NCBI GenBank assembly: GCA_014804785.1
Contig: JAAUZD010000043.1
Span: 124,001-188,000, forward strand
Source of the DNA: Lachnospiraceae bacterium
GTDB lineage: Bacteria; Bacillota; Clostridia; Lachnospirales; Lachnospiraceae
DNA length: 64,000 bases
Direction of reading: 5' to 3'
Below the pieces are notes generated by a model, which saw only the letters and a list, made by a program, of their open reading frames with translations, was not told the DNA's origin and searched no databases. The position numbers and the translations under genes were made by a program. Position 1 is the stretch's first letter. Every line of letters starts with the position of its first letter. This document shows positions 34,322-43,733 of this stretch, piece after piece.

Positions 34322-35656
34322 ATGCATAAGAAAAATAAAAATAAATTCAGATTTCTAACAGCTGTTTTGTCATGCATAATGATGTTTTTAGTGGTAGAAC
34401 CGGTAAGGGCTACCACTATTTCCGATTTGGAAAAACAGAAAGAAGAGCTGGAAGAGCAGAAAAGAGAAGCAGACGAAAAGAAAAGAGAAGAACAGCAGAG
34501 GTATAATGATGCTTCCGGAAAAGTAAATTCCATTCAGTCTGACGTGGATGAAGTGGCAGGAGAAATTGATGAGATCGATGCCGCCCTTGTGGAAACCCTT
34601 GCCAGTATCGAACTGATTGAAGAAGATATTGCGGAAAAAGAAGACCAAATAGAAGAAACCACGATGGAGCTTGATGCAGCTATAGCCACAGAGCAGGAAC
34701 AGTATGAGGCGATGAAGCTGCGTATTAAATTCATGTATGAAAAGGGCGAGACTACTTATCTGCAGATTTTGCTGGAAAGCCAGAATTTCAGTGATATGGT
34801 GAATAAAGTGGAGTATGTGGAGAAACTGTATGAGTATGATCGTAAACTGCTTTTAGATTATCAGGCAGCAAGGGAAGCAGTAGAGGCGCTCAAAGAGAAG
34901 CTTGAGGAAGAAATGGCAGAGCTGGAAGCGCAGGAACATGAGCTGAATGAGGAAAAGGAAAGTTTAGAGATTATTCTGGCGGAGAAGCAGGCGGCCTACG
35001 ATAATTATGAAGTTCAGCTGGCGCAGGCAAAACAGGAGGCAGCTGTTTACAAAGCCAATATTAAGAAGCAAAATGATGAAATCAAGAGGCTTGAGGCGGA
35101 AGCGTCAAAGAAACAGTCTGAAATCGATGCGGCAAAACAGGCGGAAGAGGAAGCACGGAGAGCACAGGAACTTGCATTGCAGAAGGAGGCGGCGCAGAGT
35201 TCTTCAAATAACTCTTCAGAAACATCTTCAGGATCATCTTCCGGTTCCTCCTCTGGAAGCAACAGTTCATCGGGAGGAAATTATGCGTCTGCTTCCAGTT
35301 ATTCCGGGTCAGGAAGTAAAGGACAGCAGATTGCCAATTATGCCTGCCAGTTTATTGGAAATCCATATGTACCGGGAGGAACCAGCCTGACGGAAGGGGC
35401 AGACTGTTCAGGGTTTGTGTGGAGAGTATACAAGGATTTTGGGTATAGTGTACCGAGAACTTCTTATTCTCTTAGAAGTACCGGCAGAGGGGTATCTTAT
35501 TCGGAAGCCCAGCCGGGTGATATCATGTGCTATGCAGGTCATGTAGGCATTTATATCGGCAATGGTCAAATTGTACATGCCAGTACGCAGAAAACGGGAA
35601 TCAAGATTACCAGTGCCACATATAAAGAAATCTTGTCAGTTAGAAGAATTGTATAA
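34322..35656 (+). CDS. secreted peptidoglycan hydrolase: CwlO-like coiled coil and NlpC/P60 domain
   Basis: 444 residues: a signal peptide (to about residue 30, ending VEPVRATT), a long coiled coil (about 30-285) of the CwlO/PcsB type, a Ser/Gly-rich linker (about 290-335) and a C-terminal NlpC/P60 endopeptidase. Catalytic Cys is in GADCSGFVW (about 362) and His in GHVGIYIGNG (about 406). Such enzymes cut the stem peptide, and the coiled coil usually keeps them inactive until FtsEX binds. FtsEX is not in the window. Confidence 0.92.
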   Translation: MHKKNKNKFRFLTAVLSCIMMFLVVEPVRATTISDLEKQKEELEEQKREADEKKREEQQRYNDASGKVNSIQSDVDEVAGEIDEIDAALVETLASIELIEEDIAEKEDQIEETTMELDAAIATEQEQYEAMKLRIKFMYEKGETTYLQILLESQNFSDMVNKVEYVEKLYEYDRKLLLDYQAAREAVEALKEKLEEEMAELEAQEHELNEEKESLEIILAEKQAAYDNYEVQLAQAKQEAAVYKANIKKQNDEIKRLEAEASKKQSEIDAAKQAEEEARRAQELALQKEAAQSSSNNSSETSSGSSSGSSSGSNSSSGGNYASASSYSGSGSKGQQIANYACQFIGNPYVPGGTSLTEGADCSGFVWRVYKDFGYSVPRTSYSLRSTGRGVSYSEAQPGDIMCYAGHVGIYIGNGQIVHASTQKTGIKITSATYKEILSVRRIV

Positions 35657-35721
35657 CAAAAATTTGAAAAGAGAGATGGCTGGAGAAAGACAGCAATTTT
35701 GGATGGTTAAGGGAGGAAAAT

Positions 35722-37257
35722 ATGTCAGATTTTGATGAAAAGGATCATGATGAAGATAAAGAGGATCTGGAGAATATAGACGGACAGGAGAAAGAAACAG
35801 ACCAGAACAAAACAGAGTCCGAAGATAAGAAAGAAAGTGAATATGAGGACGTCTGCTTTATCTGCCGCCGTCCTGAAAGCAAAACAGGAAAGATGTTCAA
35901 GCTGCCCAATCATATTACGGTATGTAATGACTGTATGCATAAGACGATGGATACGGTAAGTCAGTTTGATTATCAGGGCATGCTTAATAACCCTGGTTTT
36001 ATGGATGATCTCAACAAAAATATGAATGGTAAGGGGTATCCGAATATTCGTTTTGTAAATATCACAGATCTGCAGGGTGAGGGAGGGATTCCCAACAAAC
36101 AGCGGGTCAAGAAGAAGAAAGCTAAAACGGGTGAGGAACCTGTTCTGGATATCAGAAATATTCCGCCTCCACACAAGATCAAGGCACAACTGGATGACTA
36201 TGTCATTGGTCAGGAACATGCAAAGAAAGTGATTTCTGTGGCAGTTTACAATCACTATAAGAGGGTTGCTACCGGCACCATGGATGATATCGAAATAGAA
36301 AAGTCCAATATGCTGATGATTGGTCCTACAGGATGCGGAAAGACTTATCTGGTAAAGACTCTTGCCAGGCTTTTAGATGTACCGCTAGCCATTGCGGATG
36401 CTACTTCTCTGACGGAAGCAGGATATATTGGAGATGACATTGAGAGCGTAATCTCCAAACTTCTGGCTGCTGCGGATAATGATACGGAAAAGGCGGAAAG
36501 AGGAATTGTATTTATCGATGAAATAGATAAAATCGCCAAGAAGAAAAATACATCCAGCAGAGATGTCAGCGGTGAAAGCGTACAGCAAGGGCTGCTGCGC
36601 CTTTTAGAGGGAGCGGATGTGGAAGTGCCGGTGGGTGCGAACAGCAAGAATGCCATGGTGCCCCTTACGACGATCAATACCAGAAATATTCTCTTTATCT
36701 GCGGCGGTGCATTCCCTGATCTGGAGGAAATCATCAAGCAGCGTTTAAAGAAACAGACTTCTATCGGCTTTAATGCTGAACTTAAGGATAAATTTGATAA
36801 AGAAAAAAATATCTTAAGCCAGGTCACGGTGGAAGATTTAAAGAAATTTGGTATGATACCGGAGTTCTTGGGACGTCTGCCGGTCATCTATACATTGGCG
36901 GCACTGGATAAGCCCATGCTTGTCAAGATTTTAAAGGAGCCCAAAAATGCGATTCTGAAACAGTATCAAAAACTTCTGGAATTGGATGAAGTGAAATTGG
37001 AATTTGATGACGGTGCACTTGAGGCTATCGCTGAAAAGGCAATGGAAAAGGATACTGGAGCGAGGGCGCTTCGGGCAATCATTGAGGAGTTTATGCTGGA
37101 TATCATGTATGAGATTCCCAAAGATGATAATATCGGACGTGTCGTCATAACCAGAGAATATATTGAAGGCACTGGCGGACCGGTTATCGATATCCGCAGT
37201 GTGAGCGGGGAAAACCCGGATCATCTAAATGCGATAGAGGATAAGACAGAGAGATAG
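35722..37257 (+). CDS. clpX: ClpX ATPase with acidic N-terminal extension
   Basis: Unfoldase subunit of the ClpXP protease, 511 residues, about 80 longer than the usual ClpX. An acidic N-terminal stretch (about residues 1-40, Asp/Glu-rich) precedes the zinc-binding domain CFICRRP...CNDC. The AAA+ core shows Walker A GPTGCGKTYL (about 202), pore loop GYIGDD, Walker B VFIDEIDKI (about 263), and sensor 2 GARALRAI. IGFNAELK provides the IGF loop that docks on ClpP. GGGAGG stands before the ATG. The gene is not beside clpP or lon; it may be the main ClpX or a divergent paralogue. Confidence 0.92.
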   Translation: MSDFDEKDHDEDKEDLENIDGQEKETDQNKTESEDKKESEYEDVCFICRRPESKTGKMFKLPNHITVCNDCMHKTMDTVSQFDYQGMLNNPGFMDDLNKNMNGKGYPNIRFVNITDLQGEGGIPNKQRVKKKKAKTGEEPVLDIRNIPPPHKIKAQLDDYVIGQEHAKKVISVAVYNHYKRVATGTMDDIEIEKSNMLMIGPTGCGKTYLVKTLARLLDVPLAIADATSLTEAGYIGDDIESVISKLLAAADNDTEKAERGIVFIDEIDKIAKKKNTSSRDVSGESVQQGLLRLLEGADVEVPVGANSKNAMVPLTTINTRNILFICGGAFPDLEEIIKQRLKKQTSIGFNAELKDKFDKEKNILSQVTVEDLKKFGMIPEFLGRLPVIYTLAALDKPMLVKILKEPKNAILKQYQKLLELDEVKLEFDDGALEAIAEKAMEKDTGARALRAIIEEFMLDIMYEIPKDDNIGRVVITREYIEGTGGPVIDIRSVSGENPDHLNAIEDKTER

Positions 37258-37302
37258 AATCATAAAAGGATAGAGACCTGTCATATATTAAGAAAAACGG
37301 TA

Positions 37303-39024
37303 ATGAGACGTTCAATGACAGATCAGGAAAAAATTTTATCAAATGATTATTATGATTTGATTACAGATTATGTCCTGCCAGAAGAAATAAGGGCGAGAGC
37401 AGGAGGGTATGTCTATCAGCCGATAAGCGGAGAGATAGGGGTAACCTATATGAATCGGGCGAGTATACCGCTGCCGATGAGCGTGAGTAATTTTACGTAT
37501 TCGGTTATTCCGAAATTGTATGGTTTGATGCAGACGCCGCAGGAAACCTTTGATCCTACGGCACTGCTCCGCAGCGGAATCACCCAGGTACAGGGGGATG
37601 CGCTGAACCTTACGGGCAGAGGAGTGGTCATAGGTTTTTTGGACACAGGCATCCGGTATGATGAGGATGTTTTTCGCAACCCAGACGGAAGCACCCGTAT
37701 TCTGGGGATATGGGACCAGACCATACAGACAGGGGAACCGCCGGCAGGCATATTATACGGTACAGAATATAGAAAAGAGATTATAGACCTGGCATTACAA
37801 AGTGAGAACCCAAGAGAAATCGTCCCCAGCTATGATGAAAACGGTCATGGGACTGCGGTTGCCAGCGTGGCAGCAGGAAGCGTATTGAGAAGCGGACTTG
37901 CTTTTACCGGTGCGGCACCGGAAGCGCATATTGTTATGGTAAAGCTGAAACAGGCGAAACAGCATTTGAGGGAATTTTATCTGATACCGGAGGATGTGCC
38001 TGCCTATGCAGAAAGTGACATACTGGTAGCCCTCCGTTATCTGGAAAGCTATGCGATTTCCCTGTCAAGACCGCTGGTAATCTGCTTTGGACTGGGAACC
38101 AACATGGGCGACCATGAAGGGATTTCCATTATGGCAGACTATCTAAACCAGATTGCCACCAGACGCAGCAGAGCAGTGGTCGTATGCGGCGGAAATGAAG
38201 GCAATAGTGCGCACCATTATCTGGGAACGGCAACGGAGGGGCTTTCGGAAACGACTGATAATGTGGAAATCAGAGTAGAAGAGAGTATAAGAGGTTTTAC
38301 GGCGGAACTTTGGGGATGTGTCCCCGCCCAACATGCTATAGCCATCAGGACACCGGGAGGTGAGATCACGCCTAAGGTGGATTTCAGAGAGCAGAGCAGC
38401 CGGGAATTTGAGTTTGTGTTTGCCAGAACAAAAATCCAAGTCGATCATGTCCTTGTGGAACCGGGATCAGGCGAAGAATTGATTTTTTTCAGGTTTATCA
38501 ATCCTGTTCCTGGAGTTTGGACGATACAGGTCACGATCAGCGGAAATGGAAAAGGAAGTACTTTTCATATATGGCTTCCACTGACGGAGTTTCTGCAGAG
38601 TGATACTTATTTTTTACGTCCTTCTCCCTATACGACTTTGACGGAACCCTCAAATGTGAGAGAAGTCATTACGACTACCACTTATAATGATGCAAATGGA
38701 AGTTTCTGGTCTGAATCCGGAAGAGGATATACCAGAACAGGGCGTATCAAACCGGATATCTGCAGTCCGGGTGTGGATATCAGCACTGCCCTTGGGAGGC
38801 GGACTGGTTCCAGCATGGCGGTGGCGTTAGCGTCCGGTGCATCAGCACTGTTCCTGCAATGGGCAGTTGTGGAGGAGAATCGTCCCAGAGTGGAGAGCCG
38901 TGAACTTAAAAATTATCTGATCCGTGGAGCCACAAGATCGGCGGGAGAGGAATACCCTAGCAGAGAATGGGGATACGGCAGATTGAATATTGCCGGCGTC
39001 TTTGATGTCCTTGCGGGAGTGTGA
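37303..39024 (+). CDS. S8 subtilisin-like peptidase, Csp-like
   Basis: A 573-residue subtilase without signal peptide. The catalytic Asp is in GFLDTGIRYDED (about 114), His in NGHGTAVASVAAG (about 182) and Ser in GSSMAVALASG (about 504). A large insert between His and Ser, with a jelly-roll look (GSTFHIWLPLTEFL), is typical of the clostridial Csp germination proteases and their relatives. All three catalytic residues are present, unlike CspA and CspC of C. difficile. No good ribosome binding site lies before 37303; the ATG at 37315 is an alternative. Given SipL in the same window, a role in spore germination is plausible but not proven. Confidence 0.85.
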   Translation: MRRSMTDQEKILSNDYYDLITDYVLPEEIRARAGGYVYQPISGEIGVTYMNRASIPLPMSVSNFTYSVIPKLYGLMQTPQETFDPTALLRSGITQVQGDALNLTGRGVVIGFLDTGIRYDEDVFRNPDGSTRILGIWDQTIQTGEPPAGILYGTEYRKEIIDLALQSENPREIVPSYDENGHGTAVASVAAGSVLRSGLAFTGAAPEAHIVMVKLKQAKQHLREFYLIPEDVPAYAESDILVALRYLESYAISLSRPLVICFGLGTNMGDHEGISIMADYLNQIATRRSRAVVVCGGNEGNSAHHYLGTATEGLSETTDNVEIRVEESIRGFTAELWGCVPAQHAIAIRTPGGEITPKVDFREQSSREFEFVFARTKIQVDHVLVEPGSGEELIFFRFINPVPGVWTIQVTISGNGKGSTFHIWLPLTEFLQSDTYFLRPSPYTTLTEPSNVREVITTTTYNDANGSFWSESGRGYTRTGRIKPDICSPGVDISTALGRRTGSSMAVALASGASALFLQWAVVEENRPRVESRELKNYLIRGATRSAGEEYPSREWGYGRLNIAGVFDVLAGV

Positions 39025-39096
39025 GATTTCAAGCGGACAATCGGCAGAACCAAGGGCTATACCGGAGATGAATTTTTGAAAGAAGAAATAAGGTTT

Positions 39097-39140
39097 GGGA
39101 CTAAGCTTGTTAATCGGTTAGTTGGCTTAGTCCCTTTTTA
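39097..39140 (+). terminator. intrinsic terminator after the subtilase
   Basis: A 10-bp perfect stem GGGACTAAGC / GCTTAGTCCC with an 18-base loop, then TTTTTA. It separates the protease from the acyltransferase unit. Confidence 0.85.
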
Positions 39141-39167
39141 TATAAAAATTTATATACTGGCATCTTC

Positions 39168-39196
39168 TTGAACCTTTATGCTTATCAAGTTATAAT
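39168..39196 (+). promoter_or_regulatory. sigma-A promoter for the acyltransferase-SGNH pair
   Basis: TTGAAC (39168-39173), a 17-base spacer and a perfect TATAAT (39191-39196), about 70 bases before the acyltransferase start. Confidence 0.75.
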
Positions 39197-39265
39197 CAAA
39201 TGTGATATCTTAGGACGCTCCATCATAGCATCCATAAAAATACATAAATGAACCGAGGTAAGAAT

Positions 39266-40369
39266 ATGGACAACACCTGCAAAACAACTCTTATGAATAA
39301 GCGTGAGACAGACTGGTTTCGCGGAATTGCTGCATTGATGGTAGTATTATCACATTATGGAGAGTGGATAAATATATTAGGACCATTAGAAGGGAATGCA
39401 GAGACTTTTAGATTTGCCATTACAAAACTGGGAGTATACGGTGTAGATATATTTTTCCTCTTTTCAGGGTATGCTATGATTAAATCCCTCGGGATCAAAT
39501 CCCTCGGGATCAAATCCCTCGGGATCAAATCCCTCGGGATCAAATCCCGTGGGATCAAATCCCGTGGGATTGAATCCCGTTGGGACAGAGAAATGAGCTG
39601 GCAATTCATATGGAAAAGGATAAAAAATGTGTTTATTCCGTATTTAATCGTAGTAGGCATCATTGAACTGCTTTCCGGTGGTCTGACTTCAATTCATGAC
39701 TTTTGGATCTTTATAATCGGTTATAATTACTGGTATATGTGCGTATTATTCATATTTTATATAGGATTTATAGTTATCTACGCGATGATACGGGTTAAGG
39801 GCATTCGGGTAATCGCTTTTTCCATCTTCACGTACGCTTTGTCTTATGTGCTTTATCAACATGAGATGCTTCCATTCTGGTATGTATCCAATATTGCATT
39901 TGCCATAGGCGTAATCGTAGGAGAATATGAAAAAACAGCCAAAAAGATTATGGACAAGGTGTGGATTCCTATGATTGTCCTCCTGACAATAGGGATGGCA
40001 TTTATTACAAAATGGGGGCTTACAGGCGGTGTAGATTTGGGCGGTGACCCTGAGGACTATCAGCTGTGGTTTAAAATTGGCGCAACCGTAGTTTGGACAT
40101 TGCTTATTCTGATTCTTGCGTCAAAATGCCGGATAAGGGAAAAAATATTCGTGTTTCTTGGAAGAAATTCCCTCTACATCTATCTCACACATGTATACAT
40201 TTTTATGAGATGCATCAATGACCTGACTTGTGATCTTTACATGAGATTTATTATCAGCCCAATATGCATTATCGCAGTGTCGTTTTTGTGTAATCTAGTC
40301 ATATCCGGAATGTGGAAACTGATAGCTATGCTTAGCCGAAAGCTGCATAACGGTACGAATAACTACTGA
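39266..40369 (+). CDS. membrane O-acyltransferase (acyltransferase-3 family) with in-frame repeat
   Basis: A 367-residue polytopic protein with about ten membrane segments. TDWFRGIAALMVVLSHYGEW contains the family RGIA..VV..H signature with the catalytic histidine. It resembles the membrane half of OatA-like enzymes that pass acetyl groups out of the cell. A seven-copy 15-bp repeat adds a KSLGI/KSRGI run (about residues 72-106) to a loop after the second membrane segment. The ATG at 39266, behind GAGG, is preferred to 39248. The next gene, 16 bases on, is an exported SGNH protein, the likely partner that transfers the acetyl group. Confidence 0.85.
   Translation: MDNTCKTTLMNKRETDWFRGIAALMVVLSHYGEWINILGPLEGNAETFRFAITKLGVYGVDIFFLFSGYAMIKSLGIKSLGIKSLGIKSLGIKSRGIKSRGIESRWDREMSWQFIWKRIKNVFIPYLIVVGIIELLSGGLTSIHDFWIFIIGYNYWYMCVLFIFYIGFIVIYAMIRVKGIRVIAFSIFTYALSYVLYQHEMLPFWYVSNIAFAIGVIVGEYEKTAKKIMDKVWIPMIVLLTIGMAFITKWGLTGGVDLGGDPEDYQLWFKIGATVVWTLLILILASKCRIREKIFVFLGRNSLYIYLTHVYIFMRCINDLTCDLYMRFIISPICIIAVSFLCNLVISGMWKLIAMLSRKLHNGTNNY
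39479..39583 (+). repeat. 15-bp tandem repeat, seven copies, inside the acyltransferase gene
   Basis: The unit ATCAAATCCCTCGGG recurs seven times. Copies 1-4 carry CTCGGG, copies 5-6 CGTGGG and the last has an extra base. The period of 15 keeps the reading frame, so copy-number change would alter loop length without stopping translation. Each junction also forms a GGGAT..ATCCC palindrome, which could favour slippage. Confidence 0.9.
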
Positions 40370-40385
40370 AAGGAGTACATACAAG

Positions 40386-41534
40386 ATGAAAAAAACATCG
40401 ATAATTCTCACGTTAATATTTGCTCTCGCGTTGTGTGGATGCGGTAAGCAGGAAACGGCAGTTAATGAAGTATCTGCAGACGCGGTTGTAGAATCTGATT
40501 CTTCCGATATCATGGATGCGCAGGCGAAAGAACAGACACCATCAAACGAACAGTCACAAGATGATAACAAAGAAACCGAAAATGCGGATTCAGACGACAC
40601 TGATGAAGCAGAAACAGCCGATGAAAATAAGGATACGAATGCGGAAAATGATGCAGCTGGCAATGAAACAGCAGACAATGCGGCAACAGACAATGAAATG
40701 ACGGAAGAAGAAGCTGTTTTGGAATATACAGTAACTACATATGATGAATCACAGGTCATGTATGCAACTGGTTCCGTAAATGTAAGGAAAGGACCTTCGA
40801 CTGATTTTGAAAGAGTGGGAGCGCTGAGATACGGACAGGAAATCACTGTTACCGGACAGGCTGACACTAATTGGTATGAAATCATGTATGGTGAAGAAAA
40901 GGCATATGTCAGCAATAAATATCTGCAGAATGATAAGCTTGCCGACGAATCTCAGGCTGCTGCAGCAGCTAATCCTCAGGCAGAAGCAGATGCGCAATCT
41001 CAGACACAGCAGACAACACCTAAAATACAGCCTGTTACAGAAGTAAAAAATGTAGCCGGTGTGATTCTTGTAGGAGATTCCCGATTTGTACAGATGCAGG
41101 AAAGCGTAGGCGCTAACTCCTGTACATGGATTGCGGAGAGCGGTAAAGGATATACATGGTTCGAGGAAAAAGCTATTCCGAGGATAGAAGGCTGCGTGGG
41201 CAGAGGCACCAAAATATTGATTAATCTTGGTGTAAATGACCCGGGAAATCATCAAAAATATCTAACCCTTGTGAATGCAAAAGCCGCAGAATGGACAGCT
41301 ATGGGAGCAACCGTTTATTATGCTTCCGTAAATCCGGTTTGGGAAAATCCGTATGTTACAGAGGAACAGGTGGAATATTTTAACTCTCAGATGCAGAACG
41401 GATTAAGCGCCGATGTGCACTGGATAGACAGCCACAGCTATATTACTTCTGTCGGATACAAGCTGGTAGACGGACTTCATTATAATTCGGAAACCTATCA
41501 GAATTTATACGCTTACTTTATGAGTTGTCTCTAA
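40386..41534 (+). CDS. SH3b-SGNH lipoprotein, likely O-acetyltransferase or esterase
   Basis: 382 residues. The lipobox ALCGC (about residue 19) is followed by an acidic low-complexity linker to about 115. A bacterial SH3 domain (YATGSVNVRKGPSTDFERVG) comes next and then an SGNH-hydrolase-like domain: ILVGDSRF (block I Ser, about 229), INLGVND (block III, about 281) and DGLHYN (block V Asp/His, about 361). The SH3 part may bind the wall. Paired with the membrane acyltransferase before it, it would supply the extracellular catalytic half of a split OatA-like system. Its stop codon overlaps the stop of the convergent gene. Confidence 0.85.
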   Translation: MKKTSIILTLIFALALCGCGKQETAVNEVSADAVVESDSSDIMDAQAKEQTPSNEQSQDDNKETENADSDDTDEAETADENKDTNAENDAAGNETADNAATDNEMTEEEAVLEYTVTTYDESQVMYATGSVNVRKGPSTDFERVGALRYGQEITVTGQADTNWYEIMYGEEKAYVSNKYLQNDKLADESQAAAAANPQAEADAQSQTQQTTPKIQPVTEVKNVAGVILVGDSRFVQMQESVGANSCTWIAESGKGYTWFEEKAIPRIEGCVGRGTKILINLGVNDPGNHQKYLTLVNAKAAEWTAMGATVYYASVNPVWENPYVTEEQVEYFNSQMQNGLSADVHWIDSHSYITSVGYKLVDGLHYNSETYQNLYAYFMSCL

Positions 41535-43603
41535 AAGGTAACAAGCTCCTGTAAATAGTAGTACAGCTGTGGATTTGAGGTCCGTACATTCACGCTCAAA
41601 TCGCCGTTTCCCAATATTATACCGAGTCCATAGGCAGTCTGCAGCAAACAGACTGCCATCATAAACAACATTAATGTTTTTAGTGTACCGTGTGTGGTGG
41701 TATGTTCTGTCCATGCCAAGAGGAGCAGTGCGGCGGCAAACCAGATTCCCCATGTCATATCCACAGTATATCGCTGTAAGATACCGGCTCCGGTCACATC
41801 CACAATACCCAGGATAACTGAAATGATTATAGAAGCAAATGATAAAACGTAAAGCCTTTTTTCTTTTAACAGTTCCCGTCCCCGGGCGACAGATAACAGA
41901 ATCCATAAGAAAGCATTGCATGTAAGGATACCGCCATAAGTATATTCCGCATTCAATTTTCCCATATAGGAACCTGATGCAATCTGAATTCCTTGTAAAA
42001 AGGGAAAGTCGCTTTCAATGACCGGGGGACGCAGAAAGTAATGCCATAGCCCCAACAGCGCTTGATGCAGATTGAAACTGCGCTTCGTCATATCATTACT
42101 GGTCAGGCTGTAGGTTGCCCCAAAATCAAAAGGAGAACCAAAACGCGCGGCGTTATAATACATAATCCCTGCCGCTACAAACAGATAAGGAAGACAGATA
42201 CTGGCAGCGTCCTTAATGGTTTCCGTCATGCCCTGTGCTGTCTTCGGAAGTCCGCTTGGCTGCAGACCGCTCAGACGGCATTTTGGGAAAAAATCGCCAA
42301 TGAAAAGCGGAATTGCCAAAAAAGAAAGCAAAAGCATCTGAGGGCGGCATCCGGCAACCAACGCCATACACAAAGACCCCAGAAACAGGCATGTCCGCCT
42401 GTTTGCTGTCTTGACGGTATATTTTCCTTTTATCCATAGCCATAGACCTGCAACGGTAAACATATTTGCCGCCATGATCGGTGTGTCGTACAAATCAGGT
42501 CTTGCGATCACAAACAGATAATTTCCGCTGCATACGGTCAGGATACAAATCATCAAATACAGAAAATATGGGGTGCGCATAAACCATCTTCTGATCATTT
42601 CCCGATATAGGGCAAAGACCGCCAGGATGAAACCGCAGTAAAAGAGAAAAACCGCCGCATAATTGGGGATATGGTGACCTGTCAGCAGATACACCGGCAG
42701 ATAGAGCAGCAGTTCCGGAACTACGCCGAAATAAACATAATATTTCCCGTCATAATAAGCGTAGTCCGCAAGGTAGTCGATGCCGTTTGCCTGAAGATAG
42801 ATAGTATCATAAGGATTTTCGGCGTTGATGAGACCTTCCGAGGGCTCTGCGTCCAGATAAAGATGCCCCTGCGCCATGACTTCCACCAGTTCTTGATATT
42901 GCTTGTGGTGAGGCCATGGTGAGGTAATGCATATGGGATTGACATGCGCAAGAGCCCATGCCATTCCGATTAACAGCAAAATTGTAACAGTGGTAATAAG
43001 GTGCTGCTTTTTCACTTTTCCACACGCGATATTCTGCCATATTTCCACATGTCTTGCATAATCAAATAAAAGGAAAAATCCTAAGAGCAGAAGAAATCTT
43101 CCGAGACTGAATAAAAAAGGAATACGGGCGTTGGCACAGATTCCGTTTATTGAGACGAAACTTCCGGCTGGAACGGAGAATTGCACGTCGATTGTTCCGA
43201 CTTTCCCGGCGGGGTAGAGGTTTGTATAAAAGCTTCTTTTGATTCCCGGCATCAGAATCTTTTCCGGCAGAGTATAAGGATAATAATTCCCTTCATCGGT
43301 CAGCGTTACCGTATAAGAAACGGGATCCGACTCAGAAAAGTCCAGTGCAAAAAAAAGATTATGTATCTTAGTATCCGCCTTCGCGATATGCAAAGTCAGG
43401 GTGCCGTCCGGTACAATGTATTTCCCAATATGTCCGTCTAAGCCCTCCTCCGTCGGAGTGCCTCCTTCAACAGTTATTTCTTCGAAGAGAATTCGGTCTT
43501 GGTAAAGCAGGCTTTTCCAAGATGAAAAATTACATATAATCAGTTCTATTATAAGTGCTCCTGCGGCAAGCCGGAGGAAAGAAATCCATTTTCTTTTGTC
43601 CAT
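41531..43603 (-). CDS. large polytopic membrane protein, probably GT-C-type glycosyltransferase or flippase-like
   Basis: 690 residues with about a dozen hydrophobic segments. After the first membrane segment an extracytoplasmic beta-rich region of about 150 residues occurs (PDGTLTLHIAKADTKIHNLFF), then the remaining segments from LFSLGRFLLLLGFFLLF. I recognise no family signature; the layout resembles GT-C glycosyltransferases or the related clostridial DUF membrane proteins. The ATG at 43603 (MDKRKW) follows GGAG at a long spacing; the tracked start at 43639 would overlap a TATAAT on this strand. A clear GT-C-like protein is encoded divergently, so both may serve the same glycan. Confidence 0.65.
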   Translation of the reverse strand: MDKRKWISFLRLAAGALIIELIICNFSSWKSLLYQDRILFEEITVEGGTPTEEGLDGHIGKYIVPDGTLTLHIAKADTKIHNLFFALDFSESDPVSYTVTLTDEGNYYPYTLPEKILMPGIKRSFYTNLYPAGKVGTIDVQFSVPAGSFVSINGICANARIPFLFSLGRFLLLLGFFLLFDYARHVEIWQNIACGKVKKQHLITTVTILLLIGMAWALAHVNPICITSPWPHHKQYQELVEVMAQGHLYLDAEPSEGLINAENPYDTIYLQANGIDYLADYAYYDGKYYVYFGVVPELLLYLPVYLLTGHHIPNYAAVFLFYCGFILAVFALYREMIRRWFMRTPYFLYLMICILTVCSGNYLFVIARPDLYDTPIMAANMFTVAGLWLWIKGKYTVKTANRRTCLFLGSLCMALVAGCRPQMLLLSFLAIPLFIGDFFPKCRLSGLQPSGLPKTAQGMTETIKDAASICLPYLFVAAGIMYYNAARFGSPFDFGATYSLTSNDMTKRSFNLHQALLGLWHYFLRPPVIESDFPFLQGIQIASGSYMGKLNAEYTYGGILTCNAFLWILLSVARGRELLKEKRLYVLSFASIIISVILGIVDVTGAGILQRYTVDMTWGIWFAAALLLLAWTEHTTTHGTLKTLMLFMMAVCLLQTAYGLGIILGNGDLSVNVRTSNPQLYYYLQELVTF

Positions 43604-43643
43604 TTTTAAAGTTACTCCATTGCCTTTGTCATTATTCATACAA

Positions 43644-43676
43644 ATTATACAAAAAAAACAGAAATTATGCTATAAT
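43644..43676. promoter_or_regulatory. face-to-face promoters of two divergent membrane protein genes
   Basis: On the plus strand TATGCTATAAT (-10 at 43671-43676) is an extended -10 element for the gene at 43734. On the minus strand a TATAAT (43644-43649) serves the gene at 43603. Neither has a good -35 box. The two start regions face each other within about 30 bases, so transcription of one may hinder the other. Confidence 0.45.
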
Positions 43677-43733
43677 CCCCTTGTAAATAATTATCTAAAA
43701 TATTATTTCGAGGAAAGGTTTTCATTATATACC

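Noticed and set aside
37282-37290. CATATATTA as a sigma-K promoter of the subtilase
   Set aside because: It fits CATAnnnTA, but no AC is found at the -35 distance, and transcription would start almost at the ATG.
39355-39663. Minus-strand ORF with repeated IPRDL and the possibility that the 15-bp repeats are a CRISPR array
   Set aside because: The repeat is contiguous without spacers and is explained by the coding frame of the acyltransferase; the minus ORF is a shadow.
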